Positions 25,302 through 34,870 of a DNA stretch of 60,204 nucleotides are shown one piece after another (position 1 is the first letter of the stretch; the number at the start of each line of letters is the position of its first letter). A model generated the notes under the pieces. It had not been told where the DNA came from. It saw nothing but the letters and a program-made list of their open reading frames with translations, and searched no databases. The position numbers were made by a program, and so were the translations under genes. The stretch comes from an uncultured Eubacteriales bacterium. Its GTDB lineage: Bacteria; Bacillota; Clostridia; Peptostreptococcales; Anaerovoracaceae. The stretch spans positions 1 to 60,204 of the forward strand of contig CACYFZ010000010.1 of NCBI GenBank assembly GCA_902773835.1. Direction: 5' to 3'.

Positions 25302-26975
25302 CTATTTAGCCGGTGTCTTTACCGTGCGACGTTTTATCTTTTGTGTAGTAGTTTTCTCGAACGGTTCCGTTCTCAAGTATACCTGCTTTATCCTCTTAAA
25401 GCCAGGCATTTCGGCACTGATTTTTTCTATGTCAGAATCTGCCATGGCCTGTATTTCAATAATGTCTTTTCCCTTTACATTTTCATGTTCCGTGTCATAA
25501 ACGACGTGGGCGACAAGTCTGTAGTCATCTCCGTCCGCCTCACCCATAACGACGTTTTCGACTACGTAAGGGATTTTATCTATAAGGACCTCTATTTCCT
25601 CAGGATATATGTTTTTACCGTTCTTAAGGACGATTACGTTCTTTTTGCGGCCGGTTAAAAATACATATCCGTCTTCATCTATACGCGCCAAGTCTCCCGT
25701 GTTAAACCATCCGTCTACGAAAACCTCTTTGTTGGCGTCTTCGTCATCAAGATATCCCAGCATAACATTAGGGCCTCTTGCGAATAATTCGCCTATTCCG
25801 TCTTCATCCGGATTGTTTATCTTAACTTCAACTCCCGGCATCGGATGTCCAACCGAACCCGGTTTTCTGTAGAAATAGCTCTCGGATGCTATAGTAGGCG
25901 ATGTTTCGGTAAGTCCGTATCCCTGAACAGTCAAGAGCCCGAAATCTGTTGCATACTCAAGAGTCTTCGGATCAAGTGGTGCAGCTCCGCTAATAAGAAA
26001 TCTCAGCTTTCCTCCCAAACCGTCGATAACATCTTTGAAAACTTTACGTCTTACATCGATGCCTATTTTCATTAAAGCTCTTGTTATCTTGCGGGCTTTT
26101 TCGAGTTTTTCCAGCTTGCCTTCCTTCTCTGCAGCTTTCAGAACCTTGTTGATCATAGATTCAATAATCAGCGGTACGCAGAAGAATGCCGTCACACCGT
26201 ATTCTTTCATCTCTTTCTGTATGTATTTAAGGCCGCTGCAGAATACATTGGCAGATCCGTTACTTATGAACATAAGCACTCCCTGGTTACCGAAAGCATG
26301 ATGCAGCGGAAGCAGGACCATTTCCACATCGTCTTCATAGATTGGTTCTACTTTGCGCATAGCAGCAATGGTGGATGCGATATTACGCTGGGTGAGCTGT
26401 GCAGCTTTGGCTGCAGCCGATGTGCCGGAGGTGAAAAGAATAATGTCCGGCGCATGCTTGTCGATCACTTTGAATTCGGATTTATACTGATTAATAAGTG
26501 CTGCATGCTCAGGCATTTTTTTCTGAGAAAAATCACTCATCGGAATAAGCGTCTTAACTTCAATACCCGGTTTTTTTATAATGCTCTCAAAGTCCATTCC
26601 CAGACTGTCATCATATATAATTGCATCAGCCTTGCACTTTATGAGCGAGTTTACTATCTCTTCCTCAGGAAGGCCTTTGTCCAGCGGCACCACAACACCG
26701 ACATTTATAACAACCGCGTAGTATGCCACGAGCCACGAATATGAATTCGGTCCTATTACGACAATTCTTTTATCTTTAAGGCCTTTGCTTATGAGATAAG
26801 CGCCGAGAGCATCCAGGTCTTCCCTGAATTTTTTATAAGTAATCTCCACCTTCGAGGTCCTGTCCTCATTCTTATATACAAATCCGATATTGTCTCCGTA
26901 CTTTTTTGCAACGAAATCCATAATCTCTTTAAGATCTTGGAACTCAATATCATATTTGCATTTATATTTTCTCAT
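25302..26975 (-). CDS. AMP-forming acyl-CoA synthetase
   Basis: A 557-residue adenylate-forming enzyme. The P-loop motif is LFTSGTSAAAKAAQLT (about 180-195), variant at the second glycine region but with the lysine kept. QGYGLTETSPT (about 346-356), GWFNTGDLARIDEDGYVFLTGRKKN (about 425-449) and the C-terminal lysine region TTQKIKRRTV follow. It activates a carboxylic acid, probably a medium- or long-chain fatty acid, to its CoA thioester. I chose the ATG at 26975, six bases after GAGAGGGG. It is downstream of hydF by 17 bases but functionally unrelated. Confidence 0.85.
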   Translation of the reverse strand: MRKYKCKYDIEFQDLKEIMDFVAKKYGDNIGFVYKNEDRTSKVEITYKKFREDLDALGAYLISKGLKDKRIVVIGPNSYSWLVAYYAVVINVGVVVPLDKGLPEEEIVNSLIKCKADAIIYDDSLGMDFESIIKKPGIEVKTLIPMSDFSQKKMPEHAALINQYKSEFKVIDKHAPDIILFTSGTSAAAKAAQLTQRNIASTIAAMRKVEPIYEDDVEMVLLPLHHAFGNQGVLMFISNGSANVFCSGLKYIQKEMKEYGVTAFFCVPLIIESMINKVLKAAEKEGKLEKLEKARKITRALMKIGIDVRRKVFKDVIDGLGGKLRFLISGAAPLDPKTLEYATDFGLLTVQGYGLTETSPTIASESYFYRKPGSVGHPMPGVEVKINNPDEDGIGELFARGPNVMLGYLDDEDANKEVFVDGWFNTGDLARIDEDGYVFLTGRKKNVIVLKNGKNIYPEEIEVLIDKIPYVVENVVMGEADGDDYRLVAHVVYDTEHENVKGKDIIEIQAMADSDIEKISAEMPGFKRIKQVYLRTEPFEKTTTQKIKRRTVKTPAK

Positions 26976-26992
26976 CTGCAACCCCTCTCAAA

Positions 26993-28216
26993 TTATAATA
27001 GATTTGAATACTCTGAAAAAATCTCAATGCTACGCTTCAGTATACCATGTACGTGGGCTATAAGGATTCCGTAATTGGTAATTGCAACGCCCTGTGCATT
27101 TGACTCTTTAGCGCGTCTGAGCACCTCTCTTTCATTGAGCATGCAGCCGCCGCAGTGGATGATGAGACCATATTCCGAGAGGTCTTCAGGAAAGCCTGCT
27201 CCGCTGGTCGTCTCATAAACAAAAGTTTTTCCCGTATACTTTTCAAGCCAAGCCGGGATCTTAACAGTCCCGATGTCTCCGCACTGCCTGTGATGCGTGC
27301 ATCCCTCGGCAATTAAGACCTCGTCTCCGTCCTTTAAACCGTCAATGGCCGCAATTCCCCTGATTGCTGAATCCAGAAAACCTTTATAACGCGCCATAAG
27401 AATCGAAAAAGATGTAAGCGGAACATCCGAAGGAACCAGCTTATCTACCTCTTCGAACACCTGACTGTCAGTAACTACCAAATCCGGCTTTCTTCCGAGT
27501 TTCGAAAGAGCCTCTTCAAGCTCGCTCTCCCTTAGCACAAGCGCCGTCGCTCCACTGTCGAGTATATCTCTTATTACCTGCTGCTGAGGCAGGATGAGCC
27601 TCCCCTTAGGGGCAGCTTTATCTATCGGCACTACGAGAATGATAAGATCCCCCGGATTAATCTTATCTGATATGAGCATGCCTTCTTCATTGCTCGGTTT
27701 AAGAGAAGCCAACTTCTCTTTCAGCTCATGGATGCCTTCTCCCGTGAGTGCGCTTGTCTTCACAATCGCTGACGGGCCCGTGACTCCTATAACACCAAAT
27801 GCCGCGGCATCTTCAGAAGCCAAATCTGTTTTATTTAATACAAGAATGTACGGTATTTTGGCATCTTCAAACAGTCTGACCAAATCCATGTCACAAGCCT
27901 GCATTCTCTCAGTGGAGTCCACCACCAGAACAGCTATGTCCGTCTTTCCGAGTATTTGCCTTGTCTTCTTAACTCTGAGTTCTCCGAGAGAACCCTCATC
28001 ATCAAAGCCCGGCGTATCAATCACTACAACAGGCCCGAGAGGAAGTATCTCCATAGCCTTACTGACCGGATCCGTCGTAGTCCCCCGCACATCCGATACG
28101 ACTGCGAGGTCCTGGCCCGTCACCGCATTTACAACACTTGATTTACCCGCGTTTCTTCTTCCGAAGAAGCCTATATGTACTCTTTCGCCGCTAGGCGTTT
28201 CATTCATCGATGCCAT
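26993..28216 (-). CDS. hydF: [FeFe]-hydrogenase maturation GTPase HydF
   Basis: A 407-residue HydF, the scaffold on which the 2Fe subcluster of [FeFe]-hydrogenase is assembled with HydE and HydG. GTPase motifs are GRRNAGKSS (about 19-27), VIDTPGFDDEG (G3) and LNKTDLA (G4). The C-terminal cluster-binding region has CTHHRQCG and, about 45 residues later, IHCGGC. The first 28 possible in-frame residues are excluded because AAAGGG lies 9 bases before the ATG at 28216 and HydF proteins begin near NETPSG. No hydE, hydG or hydrogenase is nearby. It implies an anaerobic lifestyle. Confidence 0.93.
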   Translation of the reverse strand: MASMNETPSGERVHIGFFGRRNAGKSSVVNAVTGQDLAVVSDVRGTTTDPVSKAMEILPLGPVVVIDTPGFDDEGSLGELRVKKTRQILGKTDIAVLVVDSTERMQACDMDLVRLFEDAKIPYILVLNKTDLASEDAAAFGVIGVTGPSAIVKTSALTGEGIHELKEKLASLKPSNEEGMLISDKINPGDLIILVVPIDKAAPKGRLILPQQQVIRDILDSGATALVLRESELEEALSKLGRKPDLVVTDSQVFEEVDKLVPSDVPLTSFSILMARYKGFLDSAIRGIAAIDGLKDGDEVLIAEGCTHHRQCGDIGTVKIPAWLEKYTGKTFVYETTSGAGFPEDLSEYGLIIHCGGCMLNEREVLRRAKESNAQGVAITNYGILIAHVHGILKRSIEIFSEYSNLL

Positions 28217-28300
28217 CACCATCATCCCTTTCGATTCCAAGTATGAATCTATTGTCATATGTAATCCTACTCTTGTCAATGAGTAATTGATCCTATGCAA

Positions 28301-28324
28301 AACCGGGACCCGAAGATCCCGGTT
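28301..28324 (-). terminator. Terminator of the surface-protein gene
   Basis: AACCGGGA (28301-28308) and TCCCGGTT (28317-28324) form a perfect 8-pair stem; on the minus strand it runs into TTTTGC. It lies 28 bases after the surface-protein stop. Confidence 0.8.
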
Positions 28325-28351
28325 CGTAACTTGTAATTGATTGCTGTAGGA

Positions 28352-31300
28352 TTATCTGCCGGCAGATCTTCTGCGTCTGATTGCGAACAGTCCGGCTGCA
28401 GCAAATCCCATAAGAGCTCCGAAGATGCCTGCATGTGTAGTATCACCGGTGTTAACTGATCTTACTGATGCGGCTGCCGGTGGATTACCGTTATCTGCTG
28501 TCTTAACGACAACATTCTCAGTTTCATCTTTATACTCTTTTTTAACTTCTTTCTCTTCCTTACCTGAGTCAGCTGTGAGATCATCTTCCTCTTCATGAGC
28601 ATCTTTCATTATTATTACCTGCTCAACTCCGTCATCACCTACCGTGAACTGAATATCCTCAGCTACGAGGTAACCCTTAGGACTGGTAATCTCTCTGAGA
28701 GTATATGTCTCTCCCGCTACGAGCTTGGCGTTGATGTAGTGAGATTTATCTGCTTCGGATACCCACTCTTCTATAACGTTTCCGTCTTTGTCGATAACCT
28801 GGAGTGTTGCTCCTGCAATCTCTTTACCGCTTGTGATATCCTGCTTGGAGATAGTTACTTTTGTATAGTCATCTTCCATGACTACCTTGAGAACCTCTTC
28901 GCCATTAACCTTTACTTTTCCTTCAGTATCAACTGTGAACGAGATTGTCTCTGCCTTGAGATAACCATCCGGGCAAGATGTCTCTGTCAATGTGTACTCA
29001 CCTGCAGGAAGGTTGACCTTGTGCTCTGTTCCGTCAGTAACCCACTCTATTGTTTCAAGTGCATCGCCATTGAACTTAGTTCCGTCGATTTTCAGAGTAG
29101 CCCCTGCAAGCTCTGTTCCCTGTCCGAGGATCTGCTTGGAAATTGTGGTTTCGACCTTCATATGATCGTCTTCCATAACAACTGTATTTACTGAACCGTC
29201 TGTATTTACAGTGAATGCTATTTCTTCAGCTTTAAGGTAACCTTCAGGTGCGGTGATCTCTTTAAGTGTATATGTCTCGCCTGCAACGAGCTTAGCGTTG
29301 ATTGCGTGAGACTCGCCCTCTACGGATACCCACTCCTCTATAACTTTTCCGTCTTTATCGATAACCTGAAGTGTAGCTCCGCCAATCTCCTTGCCGTTTG
29401 TAATGTCCTGCTTGGAGATAGTTACCTTAGTGTGATCATCCTTCATCACGATCTTGCTGGATTCGTCTGCATCTGCAAGTGTTCCGTCTTCAAGGATCTC
29501 GAATGTTATGGCCTCTGCGACAACATATCCGTTAGGAGCAGTCTCCTCGATGAGGGTGTATACTCCAGGCTCGAGATAATTCACTGTATGAGTCTTTCCT
29601 TCTTCGGATACCCAAGAAGTTACCAGGTTTCCATCTGCATCAACAATCTTAAGAGCAGCTCCTGCAATCTCCTTAGTGCCGTTGATGTCAGTCTTGCTGA
29701 TATTAACCTCGGTAGGTTTGTTCTCGAACTGATAGTAATAATTAGTATTTTCGTTTCTTTCTACAGGAGTTCCGTCCTGTTTCTCTATAGTATAAGTACC
29801 ATCAGTTGCAACTTTTATCTTCCAAGTCTCTGTGGTCTTCTTATAACCTTTAACTCTGCCGATTTCTTCGAGGGTATATTCACCCGGACTGAGTTCGTCC
29901 AGTGTGAACACTCCGTTAGCATTTGTCGTGTAAGAAATAGGATCAATAGCTCTTCCAACCGGCTGCTCCAGTGTTCCTGTAAGCTTAAACTCAATTCCTT
30001 CCAGCGCGGTGCCTGATTTAGAATCAATCTTTCGCACTTCGAAAACTGCTTTCTTACGTCCGAGATTAATCACTCCGTTCAGGGAGGCGACAGCACCGGT
30101 ACCTGCATCATTATTTCTGATGATTGTTACAGCTTTCTGATTAGCCATGGCTATATCTTCATCGCTTGGATTAGCTTTCCATGTGCGAGTTCCCGCGGAT
30201 GTGAAGTTATGATCTCCGCCGCCGAGCATTGTGTCTCCGCCCAGCGTAGTAGAACCGCTGGAACTTTCCTGCTTTATGTCGTTAACCGTGTTATTGTACA
30301 GCGCAACGCCGTCAACATTCATGTTATTAATTGCTGTACTATACGCACCACAGATATACATGACAGCGCTTTTGCTTCCGCTTGTATTATCGTGTATTGC
30401 AGCGTTGTAAATATTTAATTTGTTGTTGGCGCTTGTACGTCTGTTGTGATAAATCAGACCTTTCCAATAATCCGAACTATCGGAAACGTTCAGCTTGTTT
30501 TCTTCTATAATGCCTGATCTGATAGTAACGTCTACATTTTTGTCACTGGCATAAAACAGTGCTCCATATTGATTTGCTTCATTCTTTTTGAATGTTGCTC
30601 CGTCAACCAGAACAGTATTGTTTTCATTAAGAGTTGCAACGGCTCCGATAGCAGCTTTCATGCCTTGTACAATTGTTCCCTTAAGGAAGTTCAGCTCTGT
30701 ATCAGTAGTGGTCTTTATAGCACTATCTTTTGCTTCTTTTTCTTCGCCGTCAAGTACGATATCCTTGAAGTTAGTCTCACCTGAAGCTCTGAACATAGTG
30801 CCGTCATAGCCTTCTGCTCTCTTTACGCTTCCTCCGTTAGTGGTAATTGTTCCGGTAATATCTACAACTCCCTTAACGAATACGTCTTTTACAGTATCTC
30901 CGATAAGTTCGCTTACCTTATTCCAAGTCTTAACGGCGCTGTTAGTACTGCTTCCGTCATTTTCGTCATCACCGTTGTCGGCGTCTACGTAAACAGCGGA
31001 AGAAGAGCCGGATGCTGTGCTCTCATCTGTTGTTTCATCGTTAGGTGCTCCGAGCATAGGTGCTGCGGATTTCATCGTTCTTCTTGAAGCTTCTTCATCA
31101 GTTGCTTCTTCTTCTGTTTCAGCAGGTTCTTCCTCAGCAAGCTCTTCTGCAGGTGCTGCCTCGTCCGCATCTGCTGCCGGTGCAGGAGATGCTGCCGGTT
31201 CCGATGCAGGCTCTGCTGCAGGTGCAGGTGCAGGCTCTGCTGCAGGTGCAGGTGCGGGCTCTGCTGCAGGTGCAGGTGCAGATTCTGCCTCAGGCTCTGC

Positions 31301-31429
31301 TGCTGCTTCTGTCTGTGCTTCCTGTCCGTCTTCAGCGTAACTTTTGAACACGCCAAAAGGTCCGAAACTGCTTACCATTAAAGCAATTACGAGTAAGAGG
31401 ACACTAAGTCTGGTGGTTATCTTATTCAT
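28352..31429 (-). CDS. Large cell-wall-anchored surface protein with five SpaA/Cna-B-like repeats
   Basis: A 1025-residue secreted protein. Order: signal peptide (1-32), low-complexity Ala/Pro/Glu stretch with repeated AEPAPAPA units (about 36-110), a region of short repeating turns that resembles a right-handed beta-helix (about 145-455), then five prealbumin-like SpaA/Cna-B modules (about 460-571, 572-665, 666-755, 756-854, 855-942). Each module has a strand-1 lysine (ISKxD or VRKID) and an acidic YTLxE near the end, the layout for intramolecular isopeptide bonds. The C-terminus has SVNTGD (about 991), a hydrophobic helix and RRRR, a sortase-type anchor that departs from LPxTG. Probable adhesin or stalk. 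Confidence 0.9.
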   Translation of the reverse strand: MNKITTRLSVLLLVIALMVSSFGPFGVFKSYAEDGQEAQTEAAAEPEAESAPAPAAEPAPAPAAEPAPAPAAEPASEPAASPAPAADADEAAPAEELAEEEPAETEEEATDEEASRRTMKSAAPMLGAPNDETTDESTASGSSSAVYVDADNGDDENDGSSTNSAVKTWNKVSELIGDTVKDVFVKGVVDITGTITTNGGSVKRAEGYDGTMFRASGETNFKDIVLDGEEKEAKDSAIKTTTDTELNFLKGTIVQGMKAAIGAVATLNENNTVLVDGATFKKNEANQYGALFYASDKNVDVTIRSGIIEENKLNVSDSSDYWKGLIYHNRRTSANNKLNIYNAAIHDNTSGSKSAVMYICGAYSTAINNMNVDGVALYNNTVNDIKQESSSGSTTLGGDTMLGGGDHNFTSAGTRTWKANPSDEDIAMANQKAVTIIRNNDAGTGAVASLNGVINLGRKKAVFEVRKIDSKSGTALEGIEFKLTGTLEQPVGRAIDPISYTTNANGVFTLDELSPGEYTLEEIGRVKGYKKTTETWKIKVATDGTYTIEKQDGTPVERNENTNYYYQFENKPTEVNISKTDINGTKEIAGAALKIVDADGNLVTSWVSEEGKTHTVNYLEPGVYTLIEETAPNGYVVAEAITFEILEDGTLADADESSKIVMKDDHTKVTISKQDITNGKEIGGATLQVIDKDGKVIEEWVSVEGESHAINAKLVAGETYTLKEITAPEGYLKAEEIAFTVNTDGSVNTVVMEDDHMKVETTISKQILGQGTELAGATLKIDGTKFNGDALETIEWVTDGTEHKVNLPAGEYTLTETSCPDGYLKAETISFTVDTEGKVKVNGEEVLKVVMEDDYTKVTISKQDITSGKEIAGATLQVIDKDGNVIEEWVSEADKSHYINAKLVAGETYTLREITSPKGYLVAEDIQFTVGDDGVEQVIIMKDAHEEEDDLTADSGKEEKEVKKEYKDETENVVVKTADNGNPPAAASVRSVNTGDTTHAGIFGALMGFAAAGLFAIRRRRSAGR

Positions 31430-31459
31430 TTTCTCTCCCCTTCGCTAATCTTTACAAAA

Positions 31460-31476
31460 TGTAACCGTTCTGTAAC
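31460..31476. promoter_or_regulatory. TGTAAC direct repeat (candidate response-regulator site)
   Basis: TGTAAC occurs twice, 11 bases apart (31460-31465 and 31471-31476), one helical turn, just downstream of the -10 box of the surface-protein gene. This layout matches OmpR/PhoB-family binding sites; a site here would more likely repress than activate. Confidence 0.4.
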
Positions 31477-31486
31477 TGTTTTCTAT

Positions 31487-31515
31487 ACTATACCAACTCA
31501 GTTAAATATTTTCAA
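31487..31515 (-). promoter_or_regulatory. Promoter of the surface-protein gene
   Basis: Minus strand TTGAAA (31510-31515), spacer of exactly 17, TATAGT (31487-31492). The leader to the ATG is about 50 bases and carries a GGGGAG ribosome site. Confidence 0.7.
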
Positions 31516-31581
31516 GTGCATTTTAATATAAATTTAATTCAGTTTTAATACTTTTTTTCTTTATAAATCAACTAAAAGAAC

Positions 31582-31604
31582 GCCCCGGGTGTATGGCCCG
31601 GGGC
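31582..31604 (-). terminator. Terminator of the catechol operon
   Basis: GCCCCGGG (31582-31589) and CCCGGGGC (31597-31604) form a perfect 8-pair GC stem with a 7-base loop, followed on the minus strand by GTTCTTTTAG. It lies about 60 bases after the dioxygenase stop codon. Confidence 0.8.
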
Positions 31605-31661
31605 TGATTAGTGTAAGGGAGATTACATCTAAGTTCTTTTCTTATTAATATACCGCTAATA

Positions 31662-32582
31662 TTAAGTAACGATTTCGAGGAATGATGGGAAGAGCTCTCC
31701 TTCATAGTAGAAGAGGCCTCTGCCGATTTCTTCGATATCCCACTCTCTCTGCGGATTATCAGGATATGCTGCGTATCCGCCGGCATATGTCTCGATTCTG
31801 TTACCGGATGGCTCGAAGAAGTAGATTGTCTGACCACGAGTGATAGCGTGTCTTGTAGGACCTACGTCTCTCTTTACTCTGTTCTTACCAATCAGGTCAG
31901 CAGCATTTCCGATTGCATTCCAGTCTTCGAGATAGAAAGCATGGTGGTGAATAGTATTTGGCTTCTCATACTCTACGAAAGCGATGTCGTGAGCCTTGTT
32001 TCCGCCTGTCAGCCATGTGGCAAATCTCTTTCCGTCAGGAGTGTTGCAGAACTCAGGAGCAAACATGCCGACAACTTCCTTGAAATATCTCTCTGCCTCT
32101 TCGATGTTTGGTCCGTAAAGCAGGAGATGGTCGAATCTCTGTGCTTTCATTCCGCGTGGCATCTCTACCCATGGATCAGGATTCTTCAGCATAGGAATCT
32201 TGTCTGCCAGTTCAACTTCTGCATAGAACTCGATTCTGTGGCCTGTGCAAAGCTTGAATCCGTATCTCTTGCCGTAACCAGGCTGCTCGTCTGATGCAAC
32301 ATCTACCGGATAACCGAATGCCTCTGTTGCAGCCTTAAGCTCTTCGAGAGTCTGCTCATCAACTACCTTGAATGCGACATAGTCAAAGCCGGATTCAGGA
32401 GCCTGCTTCAGAACTACTGAGTGATGATCGAACTCATCGTATGTTTTCATCATTACACGTCCGTCCGATGTCTGACCTACGATGTCCAGTCCCAGAATAT
32501 TCTGATAGAACTCAACGGAAGCTTTGAGGTCTGTTACCCTCATCTGGATCAGTCCAGGTCTGATAGTTTTGGTAATAGCCAT
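31662..32582 (-). CDS. xylE: Catechol 2,3-dioxygenase (extradiol)
   Basis: A 306-residue type I extradiol dioxygenase with two vicinal-oxygen-chelate domains. The iron ligands sit in RFDHLLLY (His near 149), HHHAFYLED (His near 215) and GNRIETY (Glu near 266), with a conserved active-site His/Tyr region between. It opens catechol to 2-hydroxymuconic semialdehyde using O2. The following genes give every step down to pyruvate and acetyl-CoA. The enzyme needs molecular oxygen, which is unexpected in a genome that encodes HydF. Substrate could be a substituted catechol. Confidence 0.9.
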   Translation of the reverse strand: MAITKTIRPGLIQMRVTDLKASVEFYQNILGLDIVGQTSDGRVMMKTYDEFDHHSVVLKQAPESGFDYVAFKVVDEQTLEELKAATEAFGYPVDVASDEQPGYGKRYGFKLCTGHRIEFYAEVELADKIPMLKNPDPWVEMPRGMKAQRFDHLLLYGPNIEEAERYFKEVVGMFAPEFCNTPDGKRFATWLTGGNKAHDIAFVEYEKPNTIHHHAFYLEDWNAIGNAADLIGKNRVKRDVGPTRHAITRGQTIYFFEPSGNRIETYAGGYAAYPDNPQREWDIEEIGRGLFYYEGELFPSFLEIVT

Positions 32583-32632
32583 ACTTTTTCCTCCTTTTTA
32601 TAAAGATAGATTATTAATAAGGATTATCTTAT

Positions 32633-32914
32633 TTATGCCTTCGTCAGCAGTATGCTGCCGAGGGGTTTGACACAACATGCAAGGACTATACCCTGCGCTT
32701 CTTCTTCCTCACTGACATGTTTTCTGCTCATGTTCTTGAACTTTACGTATTCTCCCTCGAGGATCTTCACTTTGCAGATGCCGCATCCTCCGCCTTCGCA
32801 GCCGCCTTTGAAAATGCTGCGGCCCGATTTGTGCATGGCCCTGAAGATGCTTTCATCATCTCTGCAGATGAACTCTCTGCCCGATTCTGCGTCTTTGATT
32901 GTGTACTTTTCCAT
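32633..32914 (-). CDS. xylT: XylT-like [2Fe-2S] ferredoxin
   Basis: A 93-residue plant-type ferredoxin with the cluster cysteines in GGCEGGGCGICK (about 38-49) and a fourth in LACCVKPLG (about 79-87). In meta-cleavage operons such a ferredoxin reduces the iron of inactivated catechol 2,3-dioxygenase and so reactivates it. The position directly before the dioxygenase gene supports this role over general electron transfer. Confidence 0.85.
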   Translation of the reverse strand: MEKYTIKDAESGREFICRDDESIFRAMHKSGRSIFKGGCEGGGCGICKVKILEGEYVKFKNMSRKHVSEEEEAQGIVLACCVKPLGSILLTKA

Positions 32915-32931
32915 AGCGCACCTCGGTATTA

Positions 32932-33942
32932 TTACTTTTTCTGTGAGAGTTGATATGCTACGTCAATGATCATATCTTCCTGTCCGCCGACCATACCGCG
33001 TCTTCCGAGTTCTACGAGAATATCTCTCGGGTCGAGTTTGTACTTCTTAGCTGCGTCATATACGTGGAGCAGGAAGCTGGAGTATACGCCCGCGTATCCG
33101 AGCATAAATGATCCGTTATCTATGACCTGCGGTCTCTGCATAATAGGATCTACCGCATCGGCCGCTACATCCATGAGCTTGTAGAAATCTACATCTCCCG
33201 TGTCTACTCCGGACCTTTTGAGAACTCCGGCCACAACCTCAAGTTGTGTGTTTCCGGACCCCGCACCCAGTCCTCTGAGAGTTCCGTCAATGTATGTGGC
33301 TCCCGCTTCCACCGCTGCCAGCGAGTTGGCTACGGCAAGTCCCATATTGTTATGAGCGTGGAAGCCTACCGGAATCTTTACGGCTCTTGATACTGCATCT
33401 ACTCTTGCGGCTACATCTTCCGGAAGAAGATATCCTGCCGAGTCTGCCATATTGATGTAGTCAGCTCCGTAACTTTCCATCTTTAGGGCTTCTTCGACGA
33501 TTCTCTCAACAGGTGCCATGTGCACCATCATCAGGAATCCGACTGCCATCATGTCCATATCTTTAGCCGCGTAGATGTGCTCTGCGGAAACATCGGCTTC
33601 CGTTACGTGAGTCGCAACTCTGACCGCTTTAGCGCCCGCTGCTTTTGCATTCTTGAGATCTGCGATAGTTCCGATTCCAGGAAGCAACAATACTGCTACT
33701 TTTCCGTTCTTAACCTCTTTGGATGCTGCCTTGATGAGCTTGAGTTCATCAGTGCCGGAGAATCCGTAATTGAAACTGGATCCGCCGAGTCCGTCTCCGT
33801 GCGTAATCTCTATTAGTTCTACGCCGCTTTGATCAAGTCCCTTTGCAATCTTAGCTACCTGTTTCTCTGTGTAACTGTGCCTTACGGCATGGCTGCCGTC
33901 GCGGAGGGTGGTATCTACAAGTCTTACTCTTCTGTTTTTCAT
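32932..33942 (-). CDS. 4-Hydroxy-2-oxovalerate aldolase
   Basis: A 336-residue class II aldolase of the BphI/MhpE/DmpG type, related to HMG-CoA lyase. The N-terminal DTTLRDGSHAVRHSY (about 10-24) holds the catalytic Arg and metal Asp, GFHAHNNMGLAVANS (about 199-213) the metal histidines, and DGTLRGLGAGSGNTQLE follows. It splits 4-hydroxy-2-oxopentanoate into pyruvate and acetaldehyde. It works in a channelled complex with the acylating acetaldehyde dehydrogenase, whose gene abuts it with a one-base overlap. Confidence 0.93.
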   Translation of the reverse strand: MKNRRVRLVDTTLRDGSHAVRHSYTEKQVAKIAKGLDQSGVELIEITHGDGLGGSSFNYGFSGTDELKLIKAASKEVKNGKVAVLLLPGIGTIADLKNAKAAGAKAVRVATHVTEADVSAEHIYAAKDMDMMAVGFLMMVHMAPVERIVEEALKMESYGADYINMADSAGYLLPEDVAARVDAVSRAVKIPVGFHAHNNMGLAVANSLAAVEAGATYIDGTLRGLGAGSGNTQLEVVAGVLKRSGVDTGDVDFYKLMDVAADAVDPIMQRPQVIDNGSFMLGYAGVYSSFLLHVYDAAKKYKLDPRDILVELGRRGMVGGQEDMIIDVAYQLSQKK

Positions 33943-34835
33943 TACTTGTTGCCTCCTTCCTTCAGCATCCTTTCAGCTATCTTCTCGGCTGCGGCTACTG
34001 CAGCAGAGTTGATAATATCCAGGTTTCCGGAGTAGGCCGGCAGGAAGTCTGCCTGACCTTCTACCTGTGCAATTGTGGTGACCTTGTCTCCGTCCATTGT
34101 AGGAGGAACTCTCAGTTGATAACCCGGTACATAGGATTTGAGTTCCTCTACCATTTCCAGAATCGATTTCTCAATCTTTTTAAACGGAACTTTCTTATCC
34201 TTAACTTTTACGTGAATGGTGTTGGTCATCATGAGAGGCGGCTCTGCCGGATTCAGTACGATAATGGCTTTGCCCTTCTCCGCACCTCCTACCACCTCAA
34301 TAGCTTTGCTTGTGGTTTCCGTGAATTCGTCCATGTTGGCTCTTGTTCCCGGGCCTGCGCTCTTTGATGATATGCATGATATTATCTCAGCATATTCTGC
34401 ACCTGCGACTCTGGATACCGCATATACGATAGGAATCGTCGCCTGGCCTCCGCATGTAACCATATTTATGTCCTGCTCTTCTTTGAGCTTGTCCAGGTTT
34501 ACAAGCGGTACGCAGTACGGGCCTATTGCCGCCGGAGTCAGGTCTATGGATATGATCCCGTTCTCCTTCAGCTTAGGGCCGTTGAACTTGAGGTGTGCTG
34601 CGGCACTGGTGGCATCGAAGACGATTTTTATATCCTTATCACCGTCTTTGATAAGACCGTCAACACCCTCTATTGTCGTCGGCACTCCGAATCCCTTGGC
34701 TCTTTTAATGCCTTCGGATTCGACTATACCCGCCATCATGGCCATTTCCAGATGTTTGCTACGGAAGATCTTATACATAAGATCCGATCCGATATTGCCG
34801 GGGCCTATAACGCCCACTTTGATTCTGTCTGCCAT
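33942..34835 (-). CDS. Acetaldehyde dehydrogenase (acylating)
   Basis: A 297-residue enzyme of the BphJ/MhpF/DmpF type that converts acetaldehyde to acetyl-CoA with NAD+. [13 protein letters not shown] (about 11-23) is the nucleotide-binding loop and the nucleophile is the Cys of [12 protein letters not shown] (about 125-136). [16 protein letters not shown] is the conserved block after it. It partners the aldolase encoded immediately downstream so that toxic acetaldehyde is not released. Confidence 0.93.
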   Translation of the reverse strand: MADRIKVGVIGPGNIGSDLMYKIFRSKHLEMAMMAGIVESEGIKRAKGFGVPTTIEGVDGLIKDGDKDIKIVFDATSAAAHLKFNGPKLKENGIISIDLTPAAIGPYCVPLVNLDKLKEEQDINMVTCGGQATIPIVYAVSRVAGAEYAEIISCISSKSAGPGTRANMDEFTETTSKAIEVVGGAEKGKAIIVLNPAEPPLMMTNTIHVKVKDKKVPFKKIEKSILEMVEELKSYVPGYQLRVPPTMDGDKVTTIAQVEGQADFLPAYSGNLDIINSAAVAAAEKIAERMLKEGGNK

Positions 34836-34870
34836 GTTTTACTCCTTAGTGTTACAGTAGAAATACATTT

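Noticed and set aside
28301..28324. Inverted repeat as an operator for hydF
   Set aside because: It lies just after the surface-protein stop and is followed by a T-run, so it is better explained as that gene's terminator.
31140..31300. Short tandem-like repeats suggesting a CRISPR or satellite
   Set aside because: They encode the repeated Ala/Pro/Glu units of the surface protein. Repeats are short, in frame and without spacers.
31017..31356. Plus-strand reading frames opposite the surface protein
   Set aside because: They are Ser/Ala- or Leu/Gln-rich mirror images of the repetitive coding region, with no ribosome site.
20702..31429. Prophage or integrated element
   Set aside because: No integrase, phage structural gene, transposase or attachment-like direct repeats were seen across this region.
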